This document shows, piece by piece, positions 21,918 through 32,553 of a stretch of 64,000 nt of DNA; the stretch's first letter is position 1; every line of letters begins with the position of its first letter. Under the pieces are notes generated by a model that worked only from the letters and a program-made list of their open reading frames with translations, made no database searches and had not been told where the DNA came from. The translations under genes were made by a program, and so were the position numbers. The DNA is from Thereva unica (Eukaryota; Arthropoda; Insecta; Diptera; Therevidae), in assembly GCA_949987705.1 (NCBI GenBank), contig OX465281.1:174606516-174670515 (forward strand). Reading direction: 5' to 3'.

Positions 21918-24666
21918 TATGACTAGTTCTAGATTTATGATAGTTTCTAGCTTTGAATGGGTCAGTCAAAATATTTGAAATATCCAAGTTGTAGGCAGTT
22001 TTTAGTTTTCAGATGTAGGTGAAGTGAGACTAGATATTGGAAGTGAATATACATGGATTTTGACGTAAAAAACATAAACCAGTAGGTATTTTATTTATGT
22101 GATAAATCGATCAAAATAATATAATGATGTCAACCAAGGAAGTGAGGTCGGTATAGAAAAATCTGGAGGAAATATTAAGTTTCCTTTATATCTTTCCGGG
22201 TCCTTTCTCTAATCTAATCCCTAGAATTTATATATTTTTGTTTCTACTACTACGTAACGGCCTTTGCATGGTGATTGGTGTTTTTTTTATTACCTGTCTT
22301 AATTTTTATTCTATCATTTATTTACTTTTATACATATCTAAGATATTGTTTTTTTTGTCCAAATTTTCTATTCTTTTTATTTTTTATTTCTCTATCCTTT
22401 TTGCAATCACTTGAGCTTGTTATAATCTAAACTTCGGTTCTTTTGAGTAGCCATTGACAACTGCATAATATCTGTGTTCTTGGTTTTGAGAAGACCGGAA
22501 ACGTTGTAATTTTCCGTAGACAGGTTCAAAAGACGTGAAGTTTGTCTCCGACTACGGAGTTACAATATAACCAAAGGTTAAGTATGGATTCTTCAATCCG
22601 TTCCGTGGTCAACAAGTAAAAATAAAACATTTAATAATCTATGATTTCTTTCTATTGCCCCCAATGATTTATGGTGGAACGGTTATGTTTTATTTTGTAA
22701 GACTTTCTTTCACGGGTTGACTCGTATTCTTTGCGATTCTACTCCCCATCAACGACTGGTCTTTACTGACTCACGACCAATTCTCGTACACGCGTACAGT
22801 ATATGTGGCAAGATGTCTAGGTATTTTGCAGAGGAAATATTATTTATCTTTATCATAGGAGGACCTTGAAACAAAAGTATAAAGGAATATTTTAGATTCA
22901 TCTCTATATTAAAAGAAATTCAAATTGTCCTGCAAAAAATACAAACGATATTGTATTTATTCCCACTTTTCTTAGGCTGTGGTTATGCTGCATCACTTCA
23001 CTTAACCACGAAAGTTTGTGTTTGACCATAGAGGATTTTGAACGTACCGTGGTGAACTACGAGTTAAAGAAAATGAAATTTTTTTCCAGAAAATATTATC
23101 CTTTTTTCCAATTTTTTCGTATGTCTCCATTAATTATTTATTTACAATAATCTCACATATATCCCATTTTGATTTGTTCATGTGTTTAACATTAAAACAA
23201 CTCTCAAGGATTTGTTTTTATTCTTCTTCTACTTAACTATCGCTAACCATGCTCCCGAGCATGGTTAAAATTTAACTACACCATGGTTAGTTAATCACGG
23301 GAGTTTTTGAACGCCATAGTAAGGTTAACCATAGTAAGGTTTTTGAACGCGCTTTAGTAAGGTCGCGTGCAACTGAGTCTCGTCGACTAGTATAAGAACT
23401 TAACTAAAAATGTACTCCTATCATACTCAAATCGGTGCGAGTCGACCCGTGGAAGAAGGGCCGTACATACTATTTCCTGAGGAATTCATTAACAAATTCC
23501 GTACCCATGTCTGTTTTTTAATGTTTTTGAAGGCACCGTATCTTAATAGCAATCTTTCTCCTAATGAGAATATTTCAGCATACGTAGTTAGTTGGCATTT
23601 GCATATAAGTATGGGTGAGTTCAACAACTGAACACTGCAGAATTCACATACAGACTTCTAATTGCTGAGTTCTGCAGTGTTGAGTTTTTGAATTCACCCT
23701 ATATATCTCTGTAAAATTTACTCTGTTTTAGAGGTCCTACAGGGTCGAGTTTTATTTTTTCAAAACTTCTGCTAGGTGTTTGAGTAATAAATAGTTGTTC
23801 AGCAATTCCTCAACTTTCTGCCAAGCACTTGTCACAAAACAGAGCACATGTTGCTAGCGGTTATCGACACCTTCTAAATACTGGATATCGACATTAACAA
23901 TTGCAGAGGAGATATTGTGACAGTGCTAGCAATATGGCTGGAAGTACAATAAAAAAATTGTGACATACTCGATGTTCATATAGATGATGGCTATATTATT
24001 GGAATTTAGAGTCCAGTTATCACTTTCGTAGGGAATCTTTTGATGTTTTTGAAGGGGCTAGTAAGAAAAAAATCAACAGAATAATACAGAAGCAGTAACG
24101 AAAGAATTATTAAGAGGAAAAAATGGGTCGTGAAGGAGAAGTATTGTTACAAGGACGTGACAATTTCAGGGTTAATACATTTTTCCCAATATGCGATCAA
24201 TTTTGTGGAACGAGTTAAAAAGACACAAATCTTCATAAGAAAAATACGTTATTTTAAGGCAAGTCAAACTATTTACGTATGTTCTTCTGAACTGCAGTGA
24301 CAAATTGCGGTACAGAAACTTCGGTTTTCCTCAATATAAAAATTGACTTAACAAATCCGAAAATTATGACAGCGTTATTGGCGACCAATTTGTGTATCGC
24401 AAAAGAGTAAATATTATTAATAATGATATTTATTCTTTTGTATTATATTTTAGGGTTACGAAAATACAGGGTAATATGTAAGCCTGTACCAAAAAAGTTT
24501 CAAAGCGCCCTAGCGGCTAAACCGTTATGACCCCCCCCCCCCCCCACCCATACGATTTTTTGTTGGTCTATCCAAGACCTAACCACAGCCAGGCGTTTCG
24601 ACATTTTAACTGATACACCCTGTATATGCAGATTTCCATCAAACCCATGCGTGCAATGTACTTACA
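21918..24666. other. No gene recognised; AT-rich, minor repeats
   Basis: There is no convincing coding region. Visible details are a ~14-C run at about 24532-24545, words such as GCATGGTTAAAATTTAACTA around 23250-23350 that suggest a worn MITE, and the hairpin at 23610-23701. A block near 24470 resembles one near 49770 (GGTTAC, then ATACAGGGT). Confidence 0.5.
23610..23701. repeat. Miniature fold-back hairpin
   Basis: The left arm, TGGGTGAGTTCAACAACTGA then ACACTGCAGAA, pairs with a right arm ending TTGAATTCACCCTAT. The arms are about 35 bp with some mismatches and the loop is about 20 bp. Confidence 0.7.
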
Positions 24667-24674
24667 CCAGGCAG

Positions 24675-26674
24675 CAAGGGCGGATGGGTAACATCTTAGC
24701 GGCCCGGGAAATAACATTTGTCGACCCTTTTTTTAATTCTCGGATATGGCTAAAGTATACATTTACAGGGTGTTACGACGTTTTTCACTCAGAATTTGTA
24801 AATTTTTTAAATAATCATTAAAGCGCCAGAAAAATACACCTCGATCTAGCTATACGCAGCCGTGGCTGATTAAATGAAAATAAGTGATTTGATAGGAGGA
24901 GCTAAATGAAGCTTTTGTCAAGATTTGTAGCATTTTTAAGAGCTTTGTACTCCAGCATGCGCCAAATGTCAAGGAGATTGAAAACATCTATACCACAAAA
25001 TAAACAAAACATAAAAGTTTGGGAGTTATTTATGTGCAGTCGGAAGGAGTTATATAAAAACTCAATTTTTTGCTGCTTAGTTATATAGGCAAATAATAGA
25101 GTAAATACAGAAAAAAGTGTACAAAAATCCTTCAAAAATTTGTTAAGAAAATGAAAGTTCATTCCGATTCTATATTTTCGGTAAGTAAATGTTTATGAAG
25201 ATAGCAAAAATTACTCAGAAAGATACGACAATGTAATCCTTTCTGTGCGAAGAAAAAGGAAAGTAAAAATCTATTCATTCTAATCTATTCATATACGCGC
25301 TCCGGAATGGCGAGAGGGCGGAGCAACGGCAAACTACACAAACACATGCAGAGCAGGAAGTACACGAAGATGGTACATGAATTCACACAAGCAAAATAAA
25401 AGTCCAGACGGCACAAAAAATTGCGGAGAAGAGAAATCAGTGCGTCTCTTTCGCACTTCGTGAAATAACATTTCTTTATTTACCCTCTCTTTCTTCGATT
25501 TTTGTTTTGTTTTTAAATTGAATTTTGTCTCGCTTGCACCTTGTCGATTGATATATTCACTCGCAAGGGAGCTTATGGGAAATTTTGAGAGCGTCGTATC
25601 TTTGTGGGTAATTTTTGAAGATAGGTTGGTAGATCACTGAGACCAACGGTGGGCCCCCCCGGCCTGCGACAGTTTCTCTCCGGCCCGCGAAAGTTTTTAT
25701 CCAGCCTGCGAGAACTTTGGAAGAAATTATAACTAAATTTTAATTGTTTTAAATTGCCTAGTTTAAATTGAAAATAAAACGCACTTAGCAGCACGTACAT
25801 ATGTTCATAATTTAGTACTAATATTGAACTGGTATCCATTGCGTCTTTTGACATTGGGCCTGATTGCTATTTGACATTTTCTTCACTCATTTCTCCTGAA
25901 ACTGACAAAAAAATTGGTTCTCTTTTGGAATCTTAAAAGTCCTTGCCATTTCCACTATCGTCGGTCTTCCTCCTTCGTGCCCTCGTTTTGCTCACGCGAG
26001 TATGTCGCTCTAAACCTCTTCGTAGTCAATTTAATTCTCACAAGCTCACTTCCACGGCGCGTGATATTAGAAAGTAGAAACAGACGCGGACGGAGCACCA
26101 TGGGACGAGTGCCTTTTGTAGAAGCGCTGGTATATCTGTAGCGCTGGTATATGTGTAGTGCGGGGCGATCGTCCATATAAAAACAGACGAGCACGAACAA
26201 TAGAGTGAACGAACGAGCTTATTTTTAATTTCTTCCTTAATTTCTTAATTCTAAATAATACCAGTAAGGCCGCAGCTGCAACGATACGTTTCCTTTCACT
26301 TGGTCATTTTGTCATGACTTCGAATCTCAAGACGCACACAGGCAGATACACACTGTTGTAAAAAGCCTGGGCGGTGCGTGGCTATCCAAACTATACAGAA
26401 ACGTTTTTGAGTTTAGGACCCAGCGATGGATAGTGTAATTTACCACATTAAAGATCTGTCACTTCAAATGCAGATTAAAAAATTACAGGTCATAACAAGA
26501 TGCCAATTAACTATTACGGCCCGCGGAAAAAACGTAAAGTTTATTTTTGCCCATGTTATAAAAGGATTGCCCACCCTTGACTTAGACGTACTTTCAGCCA
26601 CCGGCCCTGCGGGCCTCTGAACAGCCGGCCCACCGGGAAATTTCCCGGTTCGTCGTATGGCCCACCCGCCCCTG
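24675..26674. mobile_element. Non-autonomous hAT-type element of 2000 bp, TSD CCAGGCAG
   Basis: An 8-bp duplication, CCAGGCAG, lies at 24667-24674 and 26675-26682. The termini are imperfect inverted repeats, CAAGGGCGGATGGG against CAGGGGCGGGTGGG. An 8-bp duplication with CA-starting ends is the hAT pattern. No transposase is recognisable. A TATAAAA at 26176-26182 within a GC-richer patch could be a promoter relic. CGGCCCG-rich words recur near 24700, 25670 and 26590-26640. Confidence 0.78.
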
Positions 26675-26749
26675 CCAGGCAGTATATTTGCCTCTTACAT
26701 GATGGTAAATAGTACAAGTCCTCAATTGTTTTAATTGCTGTAGAGACAT

Positions 26750-26940
26750 TTTTTACATTTTTCGAGGGAGTAAAGTTTTCTAATAGAGAACCATTTCTTA
26801 CATTTTTCGAGGGAAGAAAATTTCGTACTGAGGAGAAATTTCTTGCGTTTTTCGAGGGAGTGAAATTTTGTAATGGAGAGACATTGCTTACATTTTTTGA
26901 GAGAGAGAAATTTTGTATTGGAGAGATTTTTTACTTTTTT
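26750..26940. repeat. 45-bp tandem repeat, four copies
   Basis: TACATTTTTCGAGGGAG recurs with its core at 26761, 26806, 26851 and 26896, exactly 45 bp apart. The copies diverge through substitutions only. No coding frame runs across it. Confidence 0.88.
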
Positions 26941-26989
26941 TGTGGCAGCAAAATATCCAACTTGAAATTAGGCGAGTCATCATTCATTG

Positions 26990-27045
26990 CGCTCCTTTAA
27001 TCCCTCATGGGACATAGGGCGGAAACAGTTGCCCTCCAGCGGAAG
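26990..27045 (-). mobile_element. 3'-end fragment of the RTE element
   Basis: The reverse complement matches the 3' end of the RTE copy at 12650-12710: CTGGAGGGCAACTGTTTCCG, then GTCCCATGAGGGA. Only about 55 bp remain. Confidence 0.8.
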
Positions 27046-27440
27046 CCGTGTGAAGCTAGCCCCCCGAAATTCGATAATTTCAAAATCTTATAGTGGATTC
27101 AATTGACCACTAAATGACCACTAATGACCATCAATAACTTTAATTGACCACCTTCGATTCACTAGAAAATCGAAAAAAACGTTTTGGGGGCCAACTTCAC
27201 GGTAGCCCCCCAAATGTGTATTTTTCTCGGTTTCTCTACGGAAAAAAACTGACCACTTTTTGACCACTTTTGACCACCCAATAGATTTTTTGACCACCTA
27301 AAAAAAATGAAAAAAAAAACATTTTTTTTTAACCCAACGACAAGCATCAACAGGTGGTCAAAAATAAGTAGAAAAACGTTTTTTTCATGTTTTTTTACAA
27401 GCAGTTTTTATTATTGCAAATTACTTTTCTCGTTCTATCT
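27046..27440. other. Non-coding stretch with clustered TGACCAC words
   Basis: TGACCAC occurs six times on the plus strand within 27110-27300, with one TGACCAT nearby, and once reversed (GTGGTCA) near 27353. The surroundings are rich in A/T homopolymers. No gene is recognised. Confidence 0.65.
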
Positions 27441-27444
27441 TGAT

Positions 27445-29015
27445 CTGAATCTGGTTTCGATGTCATCGGTTATGCAGATGATCTTGCCATCATTGTCTCT
27501 GGGAAGATTGACTTGACTATTACAGAGGTCACGAGAACGGCACTGCGAGAAGTTCAAAGATGGTGTACCAAGGAGGGTCTGTCAATCAACCCAAATAAGG
27601 CTGTCCTGGTACCTTTTTCCAAACGCTACAAAGTGGACCTAGGTCCTATCTGTATTCAGAATACCACAGTTGAGTACTCAGACTCAGTCAAATATTTGGG
27701 AGTAAATTTAGACAAGAGGCTGAACTGGAACGCTCAACTTGACTACGTCATCAGCAAAGCCACAAGGGCCATATGGGCCTGCAAAAGGCTTCTGGGTAAG
27801 ACAGGGGGTCTTACACCACAAATGATGTACTGGATGTACAATACGATCGTTAAACCTGTTGTCACTTATGCTGCTATAGTTTGGTGACCCAAAACTAAAC
27901 AGGTTACGTCGATCCTCAAGTGCAGCAAGCTGCAACGGCTTGCCTGCCTCTCCATTACTAGAGCTATGCGGACCTGCCCCACAGCTGCAATGGAAGCAAT
28001 CATTGGATTGACCCCTTTGCATCTCTTCATATGGAAATCCGCCGCCTTAAGTGCCTTGAGACTTCAGATCTCATCCAACTGGCCCCATACGGTCAAAGGA
28101 CACATGGATATCCTTAAAAATATCCCAAGCATTTCCATTTGCCGCGTATCCGACCATATGGTTAGTCAACTGCGGTTCCAAAGGAAATTCAGAGCAATTA
28201 TCCCGGATGGCTTTGAGTGGGAAGAAATTATTCCTCCTAGGGATCCAAACCATCTTCACTGGTTTACTGACGGGTCAAAGATGGAACATGGTACAGGGGC
28301 TGGTGTCGCAGGACCCAACTTCAAGGTCTCGATTGCAATGGGTAAGTGGCCCTCTGTTTTCCAGGATGAAATACATGCCATTGCGACCTGCGCTAGGCTC
28401 AACCTTGAGAAAGGTCTGAAAGGCGCAATAGTAGCAGGGTGTTTTGACGTACTCCAGAGCCTGACCAGAAGAAACGAGGTCTCGCTCTCGCTCTGCTGGG
28501 TCCCCGGACACTGGGGTATCGAGGGAAATGAGGCTGCAGACAGCCTCGCGAGGGAGGGGTCTGAGACGTTGTTCCAGGGCCCAGAACCCTTCTGTGGCAT
28601 CTCTTGGTCCATCTCCAAGTCCTTGATAGAAGAGTGGATTAAGAGAACAAACCTAGCCTATTGGGAGTCAGTCCCAGGTCTTAGACAGGCTAAAGATCTT
28701 ATAAGACCCTTTGCCTTAAGGGGCACTATTACTCTAAACAGAGCGGACCTAAGGCTGCTGGTGGGTTATCTCACTGGCTATGTAGGACTGCGGTACCACC
28801 TCCACAACCTAGGACTGTCTCAAGAGACAGAATGCCAAGTCTGCTTGGAAGGCGACGAAACTTCCACACATATTCTTTGTGAATGTCCTGCTCTGATCTG
28901 GCTTAGAAGAAGAACGTTTATCAGAGAGCCCAAGTCCGGTCTTCATCAACTAAAGACCTTGCCTTCATTTGGAAGGCCGATAGTCTGTTCCGCTAGTAGG
29001 GTACGTACACAATAG
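27445..29015 (+). pseudogene. RT (C-terminal) + RNase H of the I-like element
   Basis: The YADD catalytic box is at 27471-27482. The thumb region includes KYLGVNLDKRLNW. An in-frame TGA at 27885-27887 lies where a second tryptophan is expected after TGG; the frame then stays open to 29013-29015. RNase H motifs are clear: HWFTDGSK (first acidic residue), DEIHAI (glutamate) and WVPGHWGIEGNEAAD (catalytic histidine and aspartate region). A Cys-His cluster, CQVCLEGDETSTHILCEC, closes the protein. The family's enzyme makes cDNA at the nicked target. One nonsense codon and the missing 5' half make this copy inactive. Confidence 0.9.
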
Positions 29016-29083
29016 GCCTAACTTGGCCGCAGAGTTCACCATATGGGTTGTCCCCTCATTCCTTATAATAATAATAATAATAT
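27445..29083 (+). mobile_element. I-clade-like non-LTR retrotransposon, 5'-truncated
   Basis: The fragment starts inside the reverse transcriptase just before the YADD box and continues through RNase H and a C-terminal zinc-binding motif. A 3' region ends in a (TAA)n tract at about 29065-29083. RNase H plus a TAA-repeat tail is the pattern of the I factor group; the clade is inferred. It directly abuts the next non-LTR fragment at 29084. Confidence 0.75.
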
Positions 29084-30724
29084 GCTTGATCGACTACGAG
29101 AAGGCGTTCGATACAGTGTGGATCGAGGGTCTTCCCTACAAATTAGTCAGATACGGGATGACCGGACCTCTGTTATACTTCATCTATAATATGATTTCCA
29201 AGAAGAAGTTCATCGTTAAAAGTGGGAACTTCACATCAGGAAAAGTATTTGATATTAAAAACGGTTTGCAACAGGGCGCAGTGAACTCGCCGCTTTTGTT
29301 TAATATCTTTACGAGTGACCTAATCAGTTCACTCCGCTTCGCATTAGGGAATGCGGATGTTCTGATTGTGTACAGGATGGGGCCGAATATTGGAGTGATC
29401 CAGACGCTCCTGCAACGTGTGATGATTGGAAGTTGAAGATCAACTTTGGCAAATGCGAATTGATCCTTTTCCGGACTCCTCTACGCAGAGCTTCTTACGA
29501 TGTGCAGAGGAGCTGGAAAACCCTTCGAATTTCGAACAATGCTGGACAGGCGTTAGAACATAAATCGGAAGTGAAATACCTTGGGCTTTGGCTGAATCAG
29601 TACTTGTATTTCAATAGAAATGTAAGTGCTGCTCTTGACAAGGCAAACAAGGCGTTTAACATGACTAAAAGGCTTTTTTACAGCAGACATCTAAGCTCAC
29701 GGGTAAAGGTGATCTGCTACCAAGCCTTAGTCAGACCGGTTTTAACTTTGTAGTGACCGTGTAACGTTTAATTACCAAACTTTAAGCAATATCACACAAC
29801 AACTTCCAGCACGATCAAAACTATCAGTCGGAACACTCCATCGATCACCGAACTCAAAGTTCAGTGATCTTGCCGTTTTTGTTCCGTCCCTATCACGTCT
29901 AGTGATCTAGCCAATTTCCGGCATCTCCAAATTCAGACTTCTCCTCGTGTCGATTACGGTCAAATATAAAAAGTGAAAGTGCGAGCAATAAACGGGCCAA
30001 TAATAGACATATATTTATTTACGTTTATATATACTTCCACAGTGTTTTATATAGCCATAATTATAAGTTAAACAATTATATAGATTAACCGTTGTAATAA
30101 ACACCAAAGTTAAAACTAGTGTTTCTATTATCGTACTCGTGGGCTGAGAAGCCACATTAAAAAACTAGTGAAGTAAACATAATCCACAACTTATGGTTGC
30201 CCCAGTGTGGTTCAACATATCCCCCTTTTATATGGAAAAGCTTCGGGTTTTCGAAAAACAATGCTTACGGGCGTGCTTAAGGTTGTATCGAACACCCGAA
30301 TCGGGCTTCACGAAGTTTCACGCCAACAATATCCTTTACGATAAGGCATTTGTTAATAGGATCGACAACTTCATAATCAAGTTGATTCGAAGACATATTG
30401 CTAGAGCGAAGGAGATCGACAATTCTCTTATTCGGGGAGCGTTCTACCCGAACGCTGAATATCACAGAGCTGAGATTGGTCCAAGACGGTTCGGGAGTGC
30501 CCCCCTTTTACCACCTACATCGTTCCGCTACAGATAAACGTTACTTATTCAGCAACGAAGATATGGAAGTTCAGGAACTCCTGAGGTTCAGTAATCGAAT
30601 CTCGGGAAGAGACAGACGCGACGCCTCCACTGCAAGTACTCTGTACTGGTGGCTGGAGGACACTAAGATATTGCGCATTGGCCCTAAAATCTTTAGATAT
30701 AGAATAGTTAAGCTTGTAATTTAG
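29084..30724 (+). pseudogene. Non-LTR element B reverse transcriptase, frameshifted
   Basis: Coding begins abruptly with DYEKAFDTVW, an RT core motif, and includes LQQGAVNSPLLFNIFTSDL. At the catalytic position a degenerate NADV replaces the usual aspartate pair. Frames change near 29434 and again near 30500. At 29748 the ORF is interrupted by a solo LTR and resumes at 30193 with the C-terminal segment. The rest of the reading frame ends at 30722-30724. The 3' untranslated region continues to 30807 and, beyond the errantivirus insertion, from 40305 to about 41136. Clade assignment (jockey/I-related) is tentative. Confidence 0.82.
29749..30188 (+). mobile_element. Solo LTR, copy 3; TSD ACTT
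   Basis: The 440-bp LTR starts TGTAGTGACCGTGTAACG and ends CATAATCCACA. ACTT flanks both sides (29745-29748 and 30189-30192). It splits the RT frame of element B. TATAAAAA at 29965-29972 is a candidate promoter. The palindromic block GATCACCGAACTCAAAGTTC is shared with copies 1 and 2. Confidence 0.88.
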
Positions 30725-30807
30725 TTTTAATGGTTAGCTTAGGGCTTAGATAGAATTAGTTATAGTTTTTACTTAGTAATAGTTTTAGTATTAAGTAAGC
30801 TTACGTG

Positions 30808-31291
30808 AGTTACGTCCTCGAACTCCACTGATGACCAAAATCAAGTTGCATCGCGACACGATGCAACATGTCATTATAATTATCAAATTTAATTTCAACT
30901 TTCCCATGATTGAATTGCTAACCAAGCAATTAACCGGAAAAGGTTTTTCCTTTAAATATTTTAACTCCATATAAAAACTGAATATGATTTTGCAAACGAA
31001 GCAATTTACCGGAAATGGTTTTCCGTTTTCCAATTTCTTGAAATTTTATAAATGCAGAATTATTGCTTATACCACAAAAATGTATATTTTGATTCTTTGT
31101 ATTTGTAAGCAGCGATATTTTGGTTGATCGTTACAAAATTAAATGTAATAATTTAGTCTTAAGACCACTGTTAGAAAGTAAAGATTGACTCCGAAGAGTT
31201 CAATCCATGTTTTAATAAAAATTAATTAATATTATCCAAAGATAATAAATTATTGTGTTTTTATTTAACCGTATAAAATAAAAACGAAATT
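30808..31291 (+). repeat. 5' LTR of G2
   Basis: 484 bp, about 99% identical to 39821-40304. No canonical TATA box is seen; AATAAAAATTAATTAA-like stretches near the 3' part may serve polyadenylation. Confidence 0.95.
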
Positions 31292-31304
31292 GGCGCAGTC
31301 GCGG
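31291..31304 (+). other. tRNA-Ser-type primer-binding site of G2
   Basis: TGGCGCAGTCGCGG overlaps or abuts the LTR end. It matches the tRNA-Ser acceptor end except for one extra base compared with G1. Confidence 0.7.
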
Positions 31305-31494
31305 TAGAATCTACAAAACTCAAAGAATTTTTTTTAAATTTTGTGTTTTAAATTGAGTGAAAATTGGATGAGTGAACATTTGTATGTGAATTAAATAACA
31401 TTCTTATTTTGTGCTTGTCCGAGTGAATCCAGTAGTGTACAATAAAACAATTGAAGTGTTGAGAAGTGTAGTAAGAATAGAAACCGTGTGATAT

Positions 31495-32553
31495 ATGCCA
31501 AGGAACTCGAAAGATTACAACAGATTTGATCTAAACCGAGTTCATTTAATTGACATAATGGCACAGCAGAACAATCCATCAACGCAAGGAGGTAGCGGAA
31601 CTTCAATTAATCTTAATGATATAATAAAAGACACACAGCGTATACACGAGTTTCGAGGAGATGGAGAATACGCACTAACTTCATTCATCAGAGAAGTTTA
31701 CACAGTACTTCCAATTTTAAATGAAAACCCTCAAGTGAAACAATACGTATATAAACGTATTATAATCAACAAAATCCAAGGACCAGCGTTAAATACAATC
31801 CGTACTCTGGGACCCGAAGCAACATGGACAGAAATGAAGGCAGCATTAGTTCAAGAATATGGCGTTAAGGAGAATTACCATCAACTATTCCACGAAGCCC
31901 TAGTAACAAAAAATTTTCAAGTAAGAGAATATTATTTAACTTTAAGAAATATATTAGATAAAATTAATGAAAAGTACGAATTTGACATACAAAAACCTAT
32001 AGAATTTAAACCGAAAAATAATGAAGAAATAATTTTAAGAGCATTTTTAAACAATATAGACGCGAATTTGTCTTCTATAATCATAAATAAAAATATAAAA
32101 AGTTTACGTGAAGCGTATAATTTATTAGAAACGTTAGGGTTAATTAGAGAAAAAAATAAAATAAATCAAAATAAAAACGGAAATTGGAATAAGTATCAAG
32201 ATAATTTCGTAAACAATAGAGAAAGATTTAGAAATGCCTTCAACAACAATAATTTTAAACAAAATTTCGGTCGACCCCAACAAAATTATAATAATTACGT
32301 TCAAAGACAGAATTTTCGACAACCCCAACAAAATTATAGTAATTATTTTCAAAGTCAGAACTTCGGACCATCGCGGCGAGATTATAACAGTGGACAGAGA
32401 CAAAATAATTCTATACAGACTCGTAAAAGCCATTATAATAATTCATATGTTAACAAAGTAAATACCCATAGTACACCAGAGCCTATGGATGTAGATCATA
32501 TCCAACATGAAGCAAATTTTCAGTCAACACCTCACAGTTTTACCTACCGATAG
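31495..32553 (+). CDS. gag: G2 Gag
   Basis: An intact frame of 352 codons encodes a Gag-like protein. The N-terminal two-thirds is a helix-rich capsid-type region. The C-terminal third (residues about 225-320) is rich in Asn, Gln, Arg and Tyr with an imperfect repeat around QQNYNNYVQRQNF. No CCHC zinc knuckle is present, which is common in errantivirus Gags and unlike G1. A second in-frame ATG at 31558 could be the true start, since it is followed by AQQNNPSTQGG. The 3' end overlaps pol by about 43 bp in the -1 frame. Confidence 0.85.
   Translation: MPRNSKDYNRFDLNRVHLIDIMAQQNNPSTQGGSGTSINLNDIIKDTQRIHEFRGDGEYALTSFIREVYTVLPILNENPQVKQYVYKRIIINKIQGPALNTIRTLGPEATWTEMKAALVQEYGVKENYHQLFHEALVTKNFQVREYYLTLRNILDKINEKYEFDIQKPIEFKPKNNEEIILRAFLNNIDANLSSIIINKNIKSLREAYNLLETLGLIREKNKINQNKNGNWNKYQDNFVNNRERFRNAFNNNNFKQNFGRPQQNYNNYVQRQNFRQPQQNYSNYFQSQNFGPSRRDYNSGQRQNNSIQTRKSHYNNSYVNKVNTHSTPEPMDVDHIQHEANFQSTPHSFTYR

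Noticed and set aside
27046..27360. TGACCAC cluster as a nuclear-receptor or T-box control region
   Set aside because: No adjacent gene and no fixed spacing. Reported only as a pattern.
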